DNA of 64,000 nucleotides from Sphingobacterium sp. PCS056 (GTDB taxonomy: Bacteria; Bacteroidota; Bacteroidia; Sphingobacteriales; Sphingobacteriaceae), in contig NZ_CP096883.1 of the NCBI RefSeq assembly GCF_023273895.1, positions 2,232,001-2,296,000 on the forward strand, given 5' to 3'. Both the position numbers and the translations under genes were made by a program. Positions 53,584 to 62,260 of the stretch are shown here, in pieces. The stretch's first letter is position 1; every line of letters starts with the position of its first letter. A model generated the notes under the pieces. It saw only the letters and a list, made by a program, of their open reading frames with translations. It was not told the origin of the DNA and searched no databases.

Positions 53584-54771
53584 ATGAAAAAAATTATTCT
53601 GAATAAGGGGAAAGATAAGGCAGCTTGGCAACTTCATCCTTGGGTGTTTTCTGGTGCAATAAAACGGATAGATGGGACACCCGATAATGGGGATGTTGTT
53701 ACTGTTTTTAATGCAGAAAATGAGTTTATTGCTTTCGGACTTTTTCACGATTCATCTCGTGTAGCTGTTCGTTTATTAGAATGGCACCCTGATCAGCAAA
53801 TCAACGAACAATGGTGGAGAAAGCGTATTCAAAAAGCTGTAGACGCACGCCGCCATTTATTAATTGAGGGAAAGAATGATACGGCAAGGTTGATCTTTGC
53901 TGAAGCAGATTTTGTGCCGGGATTGATTGTCGATAAGTATGCTGATTTTATTTCAATACAGGTGCATGCAGCTGGTATTGAAAAAATCAAGGATGTGGTT
54001 ATAGATGAACTTAATACATTATTAAGTCCTAAGGGAATATATGAGCGTTCAGATCTGAAGTCGCGTGAACATGAGGGATTGCCCGATACAAATGGTTTAC
54101 TTTTTGGTGAACTCCCTCCTGAATTTGTAGAAATTATTGAAAATGGTATCCGTTATCAGGTCAATATTATTGATGGCCAAAAATCAGGTTTTTATTGTGA
54201 CCAACGAGAGAATAGGGCGTTAACAGCTCAATATGTGAAAGGTAAAAAGGTCTTGGATTGCTTTTGTTATTCAGGAGGTTTTACGTTAAATGCTTTCCAT
54301 GAAGGTGCGGCAAGTGTTACATCTGTAGACAGCTCTGCTTTAGCGATTGAAACGTTAAGACGCAATATACTGTTAAATGGCTATAGTGAAGAGAACCATA
54401 TGGCGATCCAGTCGGATGTGAATAAGCAATTGAAAGTTTTTGCTGAAGAGCATCAAAAATTTGATGTCATTGTCTTAGATCCACCAAAATATGCTCCTTC
54501 CAGATCTTCACTGGAACGTGCATCACGTGCATATAAGGATCTTAATCGGAGAGGTTTATTGCTTTTAGAATCAGGAGGCTTATTGGCCACTTTTTCATGT
54601 TCTTCAGCCATGGATATCGATACTTTTAAACAAGTATTGGCATGGGCAGCATTGGATGCGGGCAAAGAAATACAATTTATCAGACAATTTCATCAACCAG
54701 ATGATCATCCGGTGAGAGCATCATTCCCAGAAGGGGAATATTTAAAAGGATTATTAGTAAGAGTTATTTAA
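53584..54771 (+). CDS. rlmI: 23S rRNA (cytosine-C5)-methyltransferase, RlmI type
   Basis: The 395-residue protein has an N-terminal PUA domain (AWQLHPWVFSGAI, GDVVTVFNAENEFIAFG), a middle region with FVPGLIVDKYADFISIQ and a SAM-binding domain (KVLDCFCYSGGFTLNAF, FDVIVLDPPKYAPS). The DPPKY motif IV and the later FSCSSAMD (catalytic Cys) fit m5C methyltransferases of the RlmI/YccW group. The start at 53584 is fixed by the promoter box. Confidence 0.9.
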   Translation: MKKIILNKGKDKAAWQLHPWVFSGAIKRIDGTPDNGDVVTVFNAENEFIAFGLFHDSSRVAVRLLEWHPDQQINEQWWRKRIQKAVDARRHLLIEGKNDTARLIFAEADFVPGLIVDKYADFISIQVHAAGIEKIKDVVIDELNTLLSPKGIYERSDLKSREHEGLPDTNGLLFGELPPEFVEIIENGIRYQVNIIDGQKSGFYCDQRENRALTAQYVKGKKVLDCFCYSGGFTLNAFHEGAASVTSVDSSALAIETLRRNILLNGYSEENHMAIQSDVNKQLKVFAEEHQKFDVIVLDPPKYAPSRSSLERASRAYKDLNRRGLLLLESGGLLATFSCSSAMDIDTFKQVLAWAALDAGKEIQFIRQFHQPDDHPVRASFPEGEYLKGLLVRVI

Positions 54772-54777
54772 AAAAAC

Positions 54778-54811
54778 AAAAGAGGTTTCTAATATGAGGG
54801 ACCTCTTTTTT
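54778..54811 (+). terminator. terminator after the rlmI-type gene
   Basis: aaaagaggt (54778-54786) pairs with acctctttt (54801-54809) around a 14-nt loop, with a T-run that ends only 5 nt before the next ATG. Confidence 0.72.
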
Positions 54812-54816
54812 ACGTT

Positions 54817-56019
54817 ATGGAAGTACAAAATAATAAGATCAGACCTGAGTTTTCTATTTTACTCGCAGTTAGTTTTGCACATTTATTAAATGACTTGATT
54901 CAGGGAGTCATTCCATCAGTTTATCCCTTATTGAAAGAAGAACATCAATTAAGTTTTTCACAAATTGGTATGATCACATTTGTGTATCAAATTGCAGCAT
55001 CGATTTTCCAACCTGTCGTTGGTTCTTTTACCGATAAAAATCCGATTCCTTATTCCCAGATTATCGGTATGACCTTTTCAATTGCGGGTATGGCGCTGTT
55101 TGCTTATGCACCTAGCTACGCACTGATTTTATGTGCTGTATTTCTAGTTGGAATAGGATCATCTATCTTTCATCCTGAATCCTCACGTGTGGCCTATATG
55201 GCATCAGGAGGTAAACGAAGTATGGCGCAGTCGATTTTTCAGATAGGAGGAAATGCAGGAACAGCATTAGCTCCTATTATTGTTGCTTATTTGGTTTTAC
55301 CAAAAGGACAATCTTCTATTGCTTGGTTTTGTGCGATTGGGCTTATCGGTCAGGTTGTTTCGTTTTACATTGGAAACTGGTATAGTAGGAGGCTGAAAAA
55401 TAGAGCCAAAAATGCTTTAAATGCTATCAAAATACCTGATCTCTCGGAAGCCCGAGTGGTGTCAACTGTTATTATATTGATGCTATTAATTATTTCTAAG
55501 TATTTTTATATTGCTAGTATTACCAATTACTTTCAGTTTTATACCATGGAAAAGTTCGGTATAACAGAGATTCAAGCACAGGTATATTTATTTTACTTCT
55601 TAATTGCTGTCGCAGCTGGCACCTTATTAGGTGGTTTATTTGGCGATCGTTTTGGAAGGAAATACGTCATATGGTTTTCGGTATTGGGAGTAGCACCATT
55701 TTCTTTACTGCTGCCTTATGTTGATTATACCATGACAGGGGTTTTAGTTGTGATTATTGGTTTAATTTTGTCTTCTGCTTTTCCTGCCATTATTGTGTAT
55801 GCACAGGAGTTGTTGCCCAAGAAATTAGGTATGGTATCTGGATTGTTCTATGGTTTTGCTTTTGGTATGGGAGGTTTAGGTTCTGCATTGTTAGGATGGC
55901 AGGCCGATCACACATCGATTGAGTTTATTTATCATATCTGTTCTTATTTGCCTTTGATAGGTGTAGTTGCCTATTTCTTGCCCAATCTGCAAAAGACTCC
56001 ATATAAAGAAGTTTTGTAA
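54817..56019 (+). CDS. MFS transporter, fosmidomycin-resistance (Fsr) type
   Basis: The 400-residue protein has 11-12 transmembrane helices. The N-terminal segment FAHLLNDLIQGVIPSVYPLL and the block VGIGSSIFHPESSRVAYMASGGKR are typical of the Fsr family, which extrudes fosmidomycin and related drugs. GDRFGRKYV is the A-like loop of the second half. The substrate in this organism is unknown. Confidence 0.88.
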   Translation: MEVQNNKIRPEFSILLAVSFAHLLNDLIQGVIPSVYPLLKEEHQLSFSQIGMITFVYQIAASIFQPVVGSFTDKNPIPYSQIIGMTFSIAGMALFAYAPSYALILCAVFLVGIGSSIFHPESSRVAYMASGGKRSMAQSIFQIGGNAGTALAPIIVAYLVLPKGQSSIAWFCAIGLIGQVVSFYIGNWYSRRLKNRAKNALNAIKIPDLSEARVVSTVIILMLLIISKYFYIASITNYFQFYTMEKFGITEIQAQVYLFYFLIAVAAGTLLGGLFGDRFGRKYVIWFSVLGVAPFSLLLPYVDYTMTGVLVVIIGLILSSAFPAIIVYAQELLPKKLGMVSGLFYGFAFGMGGLGSALLGWQADHTSIEFIYHICSYLPLIGVVAYFLPNLQKTPYKEVL

Positions 56020-56040
56020 ATCAGCTTAGAGTTATATAAA

Positions 56041-56076
56041 ATAAATAAAGCGCTCTATAGAGCGCTTTATTTATTT
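56041..56076. terminator. bidirectional terminator (34-nt perfect palindrome)
   Basis: ataaataaagcgctcta (56041-56057) is followed directly by its exact reverse complement (56058-56074), between the convergent MFS and SGNH genes. Confidence 0.88.
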
Positions 56077-56832
56077 TATAACATCAAGCCAACCCTTGGC
56101 CATTAGACTAGCGCCTGCCAATGAAGTATGGACACCGTCTGTTGTCCAATAAGATCCAGAAGCTTTACGCTGTGCTTGATCAAAAATCGATTGGTACGAA
56201 ATTAGTGCCGCATCAAATTCTTTGGAAATCTCAACACAAGCATTTTGATAAGCTAAGAAGTCTGGATACCAATCGTCAGTAACATGTTTTACATCTTTTA
56301 CTCCAAATGGTTCTCCAATGATCAATTTCACTTGAGGTAATTTGGATAGTGTTTGTTGCAATAAATCTTGATATTGTTTTTTAAACAATTCAGGTGTATT
56401 TGTTGCTCCACTATCTTTTGTTCTCCAAAAATCATTCACCCCAATCAAGATACTTAAAATAGTAGGTTGAAGATCGATGGTATCTTGCTGCCATCTATTT
56501 TGCAAGTCAGGTACTCGGTTGCCACTGATACCGCGATTGTATATTTTTAGATTTTTGTCCGCATATTTTTCAAGCAGACTTGCAGCAGCAAGATTGACAT
56601 AACCTGATCCTAGGGCACCATTATCATTCACATTTTTATTGTTTCGATCTCGACCATTATCGGTGATCGAGTCTCCCTGAAATAGGATAATATCGTTCTG
56701 ATTTATAGTAATCTTTTTTGATTTCTTTAAACTGGTCATACTTTCAGCCTGAGCAGAAAACAAATTAGCGTTCGTTAATAAGGTGGCGCCAACAATACTT
56801 TTGGTAATAAATGATCTCCTATTAGTTTTCAT
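56071..56832 (-). CDS. SGNH/GDSL hydrolase with a twin-arginine signal
   Basis: The 253-residue protein starts MKTNRRSFITKSIVGATLL; RRxFxxK followed by a hydrophobic stretch is a Tat export signal. The catalytic Ser55 lies in FQGDSITD, Gly in NRGISGNRV, Asn133 in IGVNDFW, and the Asp-x-x-His pair in TTDGVHTS, so all SGNH residues are present. Likely an esterase acting on acetylated carbohydrates; the substrate is not evident. tatA lies 11 kb away. Confidence 0.88.
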   Translation of the reverse strand: MKTNRRSFITKSIVGATLLTNANLFSAQAESMTSLKKSKKITINQNDIILFQGDSITDNGRDRNNKNVNDNGALGSGYVNLAAASLLEKYADKNLKIYNRGISGNRVPDLQNRWQQDTIDLQPTILSILIGVNDFWRTKDSGATNTPELFKKQYQDLLQQTLSKLPQVKLIIGEPFGVKDVKHVTDDWYPDFLAYQNACVEISKEFDAALISYQSIFDQAQRKASGSYWTTDGVHTSLAGASLMAKGWLDVIK

Positions 56833-56869
56833 ATTTGGTTATACGTTGATAGCTTAAATATAAAAAAAA

Positions 56870-58057
56870 CTAACCATACTTTTCAATACCGTCAAGGATA
56901 ATTTTACATGCCTTCTCAATTTCTTCGTTTGAAATGGTCAAAGGGGGAGCGACGCGCAACGCTGTTTCACAGTGTAGATACCAATCAATCATGATTCCTT
57001 GTTGTGCACAATAATTGCTGACATTATATACTTGTTCAAAGTTTTCAAGCTGCAGGCACATCATCAATCCTTTACCTCTAATTTCTTTAATTTTAGGATG
57101 TTGCAGGAGGTTTCTAAATAATTGTTCCTTTTCAGCTACTTGTTCCACTAATTGATCTTCTAGGATTACTTCTAAAGAAGCTTTTGCTGCAGCACAACTT
57201 ACGGGGTGTCCACCAAAGGTCGTAATATGGCCCAGCATAGGATTATCTTTGATCACATCCATCACCTGCTTAGCTGCTACAAATGCACCTAGTGGCATGC
57301 CACCGCCAATACCTTTGGCAAGCATTAAAATATCAGGAACTATACCATAGTGTTCAAAAGCAAATAATCTGCCGGTTCTACCAAAGCCAGTTTGGATTTC
57401 ATCGAATACCAGTAATGCTCCTGTTTCATCGCATCGTTTACGTAAAGCCTGCATATAGGCAACATCTGGTACACGTACTCCAGCTTCTCCTTGAATGGCT
57501 TCAATAATGACTGCGGCCGTTTTATCTGTAATATGCGCTAGGTCTGCGATATCATTGAAAGTTATGAATTCAATCTCCGGAAGTAGCGGTGCATAAGCCG
57601 TATGGTATTCTTCATTACCGATAAGACTTAAGGCTCCTTGTGTACTACCATGGTACGCTTTTTTTGCAGCGATAATTTGTCTTCTACCTGTAAAACGCTT
57701 TGCGACCTTCATGCTTCCTTCAACAGCTTCAGCTCCTGAATTTGTAAAATATACGGATTCAAAGTGTTTTGGAAGAACGGCTAATAAATCGCTTGCAAAT
57801 TCAACTTGTGGGGCTTGTACAAATTCACCATATACAGTCACATGTAGGTACTTCTCCAGTTGTTGTTGGATCGCTTGGATTACCTTAGGATTTCTATGTC
57901 CAATATTACTGACATTGAAACCAGACACCAAGTCCATATATTCTTCACCATTGGGTCCATATAAATAAACTCCTTCTGCTTTAGCTATTTCAATCATTCT
58001 AGGTGAATTAGATGTCTGAGCGGTATTGAGAAGAAAAAGTTGGCGGTTATTTAGCAT
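56870..58057 (-). CDS. class III PLP-dependent aminotransferase
   Basis: The 395-residue enzyme has the fold-type I/III signature FDEIQTGFGRTGRLFAFEHY and the PLP lysine in LMLAKGIGGGMPLGA. NSGAEAVEGSMKVA and AYHGSTQGALS bind the cofactor phosphate. It belongs to the acetylornithine/4-aminobutyrate/ornithine aminotransferase group; the specific substrate cannot be decided. argD is not supported by nearby arginine genes, and a link to gabD at 20.7 kb is only suggestive. Confidence 0.88.
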   Translation of the reverse strand: MLNNRQLFLLNTAQTSNSPRMIEIAKAEGVYLYGPNGEEYMDLVSGFNVSNIGHRNPKVIQAIQQQLEKYLHVTVYGEFVQAPQVEFASDLLAVLPKHFESVYFTNSGAEAVEGSMKVAKRFTGRRQIIAAKKAYHGSTQGALSLIGNEEYHTAYAPLLPEIEFITFNDIADLAHITDKTAAVIIEAIQGEAGVRVPDVAYMQALRKRCDETGALLVFDEIQTGFGRTGRLFAFEHYGIVPDILMLAKGIGGGMPLGAFVAAKQVMDVIKDNPMLGHITTFGGHPVSCAAAKASLEVILEDQLVEQVAEKEQLFRNLLQHPKIKEIRGKGLMMCLQLENFEQVYNVSNYCAQQGIMIDWYLHCETALRVAPPLTISNEEIEKACKIILDGIEKYG

Positions 58058-58071
58058 CTTATGATTTGTTT

Positions 58072-58103
58072 AAAAAAAAGAAGAAGTCTTTTGGACTTCT
58101 TCT
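58072..58103 (-). terminator. terminator of the sigma-factor operon
   Basis: agaagaagtc (58079-58088) pairs with gacttcttct (58094-58103) around ttttg. On the minus strand an unbroken T-run follows. Confidence 0.88.
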
Positions 58104-58113
58104 CATATGCGTA

Positions 58114-58542
58114 TTAATTATTGTTTTTTCGATTATTGAGAGATTTGATCAAATATTCTCGGAACTCCTGCTCTACTTGAAAAAATTGAGAGGATCGCGA
58201 AGTTCCAATAACTTTAGAAAATTTCTCACGGTAATTTTTCTTGATCTCCAATTCTTTGGCATCATAAGCGATGACATCTCGAGACCCTCCTCTTAGATTA
58301 TTTCGGGAAGGACTGTTTCCCGTTTTAGCTTTTTTAACGCTCCACATCTCCTTGGAGTATTCATTATAAATAGGAAAAAAATCTTGAGCTTCTTTGCGTG
58401 ATAAATTTAGCTCTCTTGTAATAAAAGCAATTTTTTCATTTTCAATGATTTGAAAACGTTCATTGTCCTGTGCATAAGTTGTTGATAAACCTATGATACA
58501 GAAACAAAATATGATCATTATATTCTTAATTTTCGACATCAT
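58114..58542 (-). CDS. small exported Spy/CpxP-like protein
   Basis: The 142-residue protein has a signal peptide (about residues 8-24, IIFCFCIIGLSTTYAQ). The mature part is helical with the pattern FITRELNLSRKEAQDFFPIYNEY, resembling the LTxxQxxxF motif of Spy/CpxP-type periplasmic sensors. In Bacteroidota such proteins sit beside ECF sigma factors. It overlaps the upstream gene by one base and is the last gene of a sigma, anti-sigma-like, sensor-like operon. Confidence 0.8.
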   Translation of the reverse strand: MMSKIKNIMIIFCFCIIGLSTTYAQDNERFQIIENEKIAFITRELNLSRKEAQDFFPIYNEYSKEMWSVKKAKTGNSPSRNNLRGGSRDVIAYDAKELEIKKNYREKFSKVIGTSRSSQFFQVEQEFREYLIKSLNNRKNNN

Positions 58543-59375
58543 TATAACGTATATTTAAGATAATCCTCAATATCTTCGTCCTTAACTTTACTATTTGTTC
58601 CTACTATATCTTCATCGTCGATATATTTAGCAACATAGAGCAGATCGTCACTATTTCCTGTTTGTGCCAAGTAATTAATAATTTCCTGATCAGAAACATG
58701 ACTCAGGTTTTTTTGTTCATCTTGAACGTTGTTATTTTGTATTCCAAAGTAACCACCTATACTTAAAACGGCTGCCAGAGATGCAGCTACCGCATATTTG
58801 TTCCAAGAAATTTTTCTTTTGATAGAACGAACAGTAGAAGTCTCAACAGGAATATCTAAATCCAAATCTGCACGAATCGTTTTAGTAATTGTAGCATTTA
58901 ATGCTTCAAAATAACCCTTAGGAGCTTCAAAGCCATCTGTAGAAACGATTTGCCTTAAATTGTCCGTAGTTATTTTAGCGGATAGTTGATCATTGAATTC
59001 ATTGAAATATAAAGACGGGGTTACAAATCCATCTTGAGTTACTTTCGATTTTAAATTATCTTCCGCTACTTTTATTAATATATCATTTTGTAAAGAAGAA
59101 AAGTAATGATCTGGATGACTAAAACCATCGGTTTTAACCTGATCTTTTAATTTTTCTTCAGATACTTTACTTAAGATATTTTGTTGAAGTTTTTCAAAAT
59201 AGCCAACAGGTACATCGAGATTTTTTTTCTGTAATGATTCCAATTTGGCCTGGGAGATTAGAGACTCATGGAGATCTTTAAAGTATCCTTCAGGCACATC
59301 AAAAGGATTTACACGTAGTGAATCGGGTAGATTATTGGCTTCCATTCCCTCATGATATGTGTTATTTTCCTTCAT
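58542..59375 (-). CDS. putative membrane anti-sigma protein with five P-x-x-YF repeats
   Basis: The 277-residue protein has five repeats in its N-terminal part with the pattern D-G-F-x-x-P-x-x-Y-F-x-x-L-x-x-x-I. The YF pairs stand at residues 31, 59, 91, 123 and 155, i.e. spacings of 28, 32, 32 and 32. One membrane helix follows (about 194-212, YAVAASLAAVLSIGGYFG), then an acidic C-terminal domain. The gene lies between an ECF sigma factor and a Spy-like protein, so it is probably the membrane regulator. No zinc ZAS motif is visible. Confidence 0.75.
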   Translation of the reverse strand: MKENNTYHEGMEANNLPDSLRVNPFDVPEGYFKDLHESLISQAKLESLQKKNLDVPVGYFEKLQQNILSKVSEEKLKDQVKTDGFSHPDHYFSSLQNDILIKVAEDNLKSKVTQDGFVTPSLYFNEFNDQLSAKITTDNLRQIVSTDGFEAPKGYFEALNATITKTIRADLDLDIPVETSTVRSIKRKISWNKYAVAASLAAVLSIGGYFGIQNNNVQDEQKNLSHVSDQEIINYLAQTGNSDDLLYVAKYIDDEDIVGTNSKVKDEDIEDYLKYTL

Positions 59376-59409
59376 AGTAAATCATTAGAGTATCTTAATC
59401 AAAAAAGGT

Positions 59410-59955
59410 TTAATCGTTGTTATGAAAAAAAGCTTCTATTTTTTTTACTGCTAAATGATACGATGCTTTTAAGGCACCGACACTTGTTCCTAATACTTGT
59501 GAGATCTCATCATATTTCATATCATCGAAGTATTTCATGTTGAAAACAAGTTTTTGCTTTTCTGGTAATGTTAATAAAGCTTGTTGCAATTTCATTTGTG
59601 CTTTATCACCACTAAAGTAACTACCACTTGATAAAGAGTCAGCTAAATAAGCAGAACTATCGTCATCCAACGATACGTTCTGCTTCAGTTTTTTCTTATT
59701 CAAGAATGTGATACATTCATTGGTTGCGATGCGGTAAAGCCATGTATACAATTGGGAATCCTCTCTGAAGTTTGCCAAATTGCGCCATACTTTGATAAAT
59801 ATGTCTTGTACAACATCATCCGCATCATCATGATCAATGACCATTCTTCTCACATGCCAATATATTTTTTGCTGATATTTAGTCAGCAGATGATTAAATG
59901 CTTCTTCACGCGTACTTTCGTTAGCAAATTTTGAAATAATTAAAGCATCTTCCAT
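59410..59955 (-). CDS. ECF-type RNA polymerase sigma factor
   Basis: From the ATG at 59955 the protein has 181 residues. Region 2 is seen in DADDVVQDIFIKVWRNL and LYTWLYRIATNECI, and region 4 in LPEKQKLVFNMKYFDDMKYDEISQVLGTSVGALKAS. The frame opens 75 nt further upstream but would then run into the transketolase gene. It is the first gene of the regulatory operon ending at 58114 and lies 25 nt after the transketolase subunit gene, so it may share that transcript. Confidence 0.92.
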   Translation of the reverse strand: MEDALIISKFANESTREEAFNHLLTKYQQKIYWHVRRMVIDHDDADDVVQDIFIKVWRNLANFREDSQLYTWLYRIATNECITFLNKKKLKQNVSLDDDSSAYLADSLSSGSYFSGDKAQMKLQQALLTLPEKQKLVFNMKYFDDMKYDEISQVLGTSVGALKASYHLAVKKIEAFFHNND

Positions 59956-59980
59956 ATAGTGACGTTGTGATCGTTGTTTT

Positions 59981-60934
59981 TTATTTTCTATTAATAACAC
60001 GTTGTGCAGCCGCAACAATTGCAGCAGCATTCAAACCATATTTTTCCATTAATTGAGCGGGAGTACCTGATTCACCGAAGCTATCATCAACTGCAACAAA
60101 TTCTTGTGGACTTGGTAAGTTTTTCGCTAATACTTGAGCAACACTGTCACCCAAACCGCCTAAACGATTGTGTTCTTCAGCAGTTACTACACATTTTGTT
60201 TTAGCAACAGATTTTAAGATCGCCTCTTCATCCAATGGTTTGATCGTGTGGATGTTGATGATCTCAGCATCAATGCCCAATTCTGCTAATTGCTCACCAG
60301 CTTGGATTGCTTCCCATACCAAATGACCTGTAGCGATAATCGTTACGTCAGTTCCTTCATTTAATGTTACCGCTTTTCCGATTACAAATTCTTGATCAGC
60401 AGGGGTAAAGTTAGGAACAACAGGACGTCCAAAACGTAAGTAAACAGGACCTTCAAATTTTGCAGCAGCAATTGTTGCAGCTTTAGTTTGATTGAAATCA
60501 CAAGGATTGATCACTGTCATGCCTGGTAACATTTTCATCAAACCGATATCTTCTAATATTTGGTGAGTAGCACCATCTTCACCCAATGTTAATCCAGCGT
60601 GTGAAGCAGCTATTTTAACATTTTTGTCTGAATATGCAATAGATTGACGAATTTGATCGTAAACGCGACCCGTCGAGAAGTTGGCAAATGTACCTGTAAA
60701 AGGAATTTTACCACCAATTGTCAAACCAGCAGCAATTCCCATCATGTTTGCTTCAGCAATACCAATTTGGAAAAAACGCTCTGGGAATTCATTTATAAAA
60801 TCGTTCATTTTTAATGAACCGATTAAATCAGCACATAAAGCAACAACATTTTCGTTTTGTTTACCTGCTTCTAATAATCCAGCACCAAATCCTGAACGGG
60901 TATCTTTTGATTCTGTGAAAGTATATTTTTTCAT
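59981..60934 (-). CDS. transketolase C-terminal subunit
   Basis: The 317-residue protein comprises the pyrimidine-binding and C-terminal domains of transketolase: GFGAGLLEAGKQNENVVALCADL, IGIAEANMMGIAAGLTIGGKIPF, ASHAGLTLGEDGATHQ and VITAEEHNRLGGLGDSVAQVL. It has the conserved Glu that activates thiamine pyrophosphate (FQIGIAEAN). It needs the N-terminal subunit encoded next to it (61049-61897). Split transketolases are common in Bacteroidota and archaea. Confidence 0.94.
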   Translation of the reverse strand: MKKYTFTESKDTRSGFGAGLLEAGKQNENVVALCADLIGSLKMNDFINEFPERFFQIGIAEANMMGIAAGLTIGGKIPFTGTFANFSTGRVYDQIRQSIAYSDKNVKIAASHAGLTLGEDGATHQILEDIGLMKMLPGMTVINPCDFNQTKAATIAAAKFEGPVYLRFGRPVVPNFTPADQEFVIGKAVTLNEGTDVTIIATGHLVWEAIQAGEQLAELGIDAEIINIHTIKPLDEEAILKSVAKTKCVVTAEEHNRLGGLGDSVAQVLAKNLPSPQEFVAVDDSFGESGTPAQLMEKYGLNAAAIVAAAQRVINRK

Positions 60935-60942
60935 TTTTTACT

Positions 60943-61048
60943 AGTATGGAGTAGTTAGTATGGAATAGGTAGTATATAGATTTTTTTTAATGACGTTTGA
61001 TGGTCAATTTCTAAATACTAATGTCTTAAATACTAATATCTAATATAA
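60943..61048. repeat. TAGTAT/ATACTA repeat spacer between transketolase subunits
   Basis: The 114-nt gap contains several copies of agtatgga/agtagt-type units at its left end (60946-60978) and taaatactaat-type units at its right end (61011-61038), inverted to each other. It resembles the spacer between atpA and atpG (3380-3434) in style and place. Confidence 0.6.
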
Positions 61049-61897
61049 TTAATAATCGCCCAAAGTTTCTGTTAACTGACCTAAAGCCGAAGCCAATTGA
61101 TCATTGTTTGGAGCAACACCGTGCCATTTGTGAGATCCCATCATGAAATCAACACCATTACCCATTTCAGTATGTAATAATATAATAACCGGTTTACCTT
61201 TACCTGTATGCGATTTCGCTTCTTCAAGTCCAGCAACTACAGAGGTCATATCATTACCTTTTGCTACTTCTAGTACATCCCATCCAAAAGCTTCCCATTT
61301 CGCGCGAAGATCGCCTAATGAAAGAACTTGATCTGTAGAACCATCAATTTGAGCACGATTATAATCAACCGCTGCAATCAGATTGTCTACTTTATTATGA
61401 GGAGCATACATTGCTGCTTCCCAAACTTGACCTTCTTGCAATTCACCATCACCCATTAAAACATACACTAAATTTGTGTCTTTGTTTAATTTTTTAGCTT
61501 GAGCAGCACCAATTGCAGCAGAAAGTCCCTGACCTAAAGATCCAGAAGCAATACGAATTCCAGGAAGACCTTCGTGAGTAGTCGGGTGTCCTTGAAGACG
61601 AGAATTGATTTTTCTGAAAGTAGCTAATTCGCTTACTTCAAAGTATCCTGCACGTGCAAGTGTACTGTAGAAAACGGGCGAAATGTGACCATTTGATAAG
61701 AAAAATAAATCTTCACCGATGCCATCCATATCAAAAGATGGATTACGTTTCATTGCATTGAAATAAAGAGCAACTAAGTAGTCCGTACAACCTAATGATC
61801 CACCTGGGTGGCCAGATTGACAAGCATGTACCATGCGTACGATGTCACGTCTTACTTGTGATGCAATTTGTTCTAGTTTATTGATATCTGCACTCAT
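61049..61897 (-). CDS. transketolase N-terminal subunit
   Basis: The 282-residue protein carries the thiamine pyrophosphate-binding domain: HPGGSLGCTDYLVALYF, LSNGHISPVFYSTLA, ASGSLGQGLSAAIGAA, the TPP/Mg motif GDGELQEGQ...N and DYNRAQIDG. It pairs with the subunit at 59981-60934 to form one active transketolase of the pentose phosphate pathway. Confidence 0.94.
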   Translation of the reverse strand: MSADINKLEQIASQVRRDIVRMVHACQSGHPGGSLGCTDYLVALYFNAMKRNPSFDMDGIGEDLFFLSNGHISPVFYSTLARAGYFEVSELATFRKINSRLQGHPTTHEGLPGIRIASGSLGQGLSAAIGAAQAKKLNKDTNLVYVLMGDGELQEGQVWEAAMYAPHNKVDNLIAAVDYNRAQIDGSTDQVLSLGDLRAKWEAFGWDVLEVAKGNDMTSVVAGLEEAKSHTGKGKPVIILLHTEMGNGVDFMMGSHKWHGVAPNNDQLASALGQLTETLGDY

Positions 61898-62204
61898 TTT
61901 AATATATTGATTTCACAATTAGCCGTAAAGTTAGTCATTTTTAACAGAGTAGGGGTTATAAATTGTAAATTTTAAGGATAAAATAGCTATTCAAATAACG
62001 TCTTCTGGATCCCTATAAGAACAACATATATTTTTTTTGAAAACATGGCATTAAAAAGTCTTCCAAAAAAAATGTCCATGGAATAACTTTGATTGGGATT
62101 TGCTTGATTTCTTCCTCCATATGATTTCTTTTGTTCATATCCGAGCCCAATATATGGCGGTTAAAATTAGCGCAAGGGAGAGGTGTCCAAAGGTATTTTC
62201 AATC
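61898..62204. other. 307-nt intergenic region, no gene seen
   Basis: Sequence between the transketolase start and the terminator of the Nfu gene. A taaagtta box at 61926-61933 (minus-strand TAACTTTA) may be a weak -7 element for the transketolase genes. I see no open frame with family features. Confidence 0.5.
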
Positions 62205-62239
62205 CATAAAAAAAGCCGTTCACAAGATGGAACGGCTTT
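62205..62239 (-). terminator. terminator of the nfu-type gene
   Basis: aaagccgttc (62212-62221) pairs with gaacggcttt (62230-62239) around an 8-nt loop. On the minus strand a T-run follows. Confidence 0.85.
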
Positions 62240-62260
62240 ATATTTGATATCGTTTTATAC

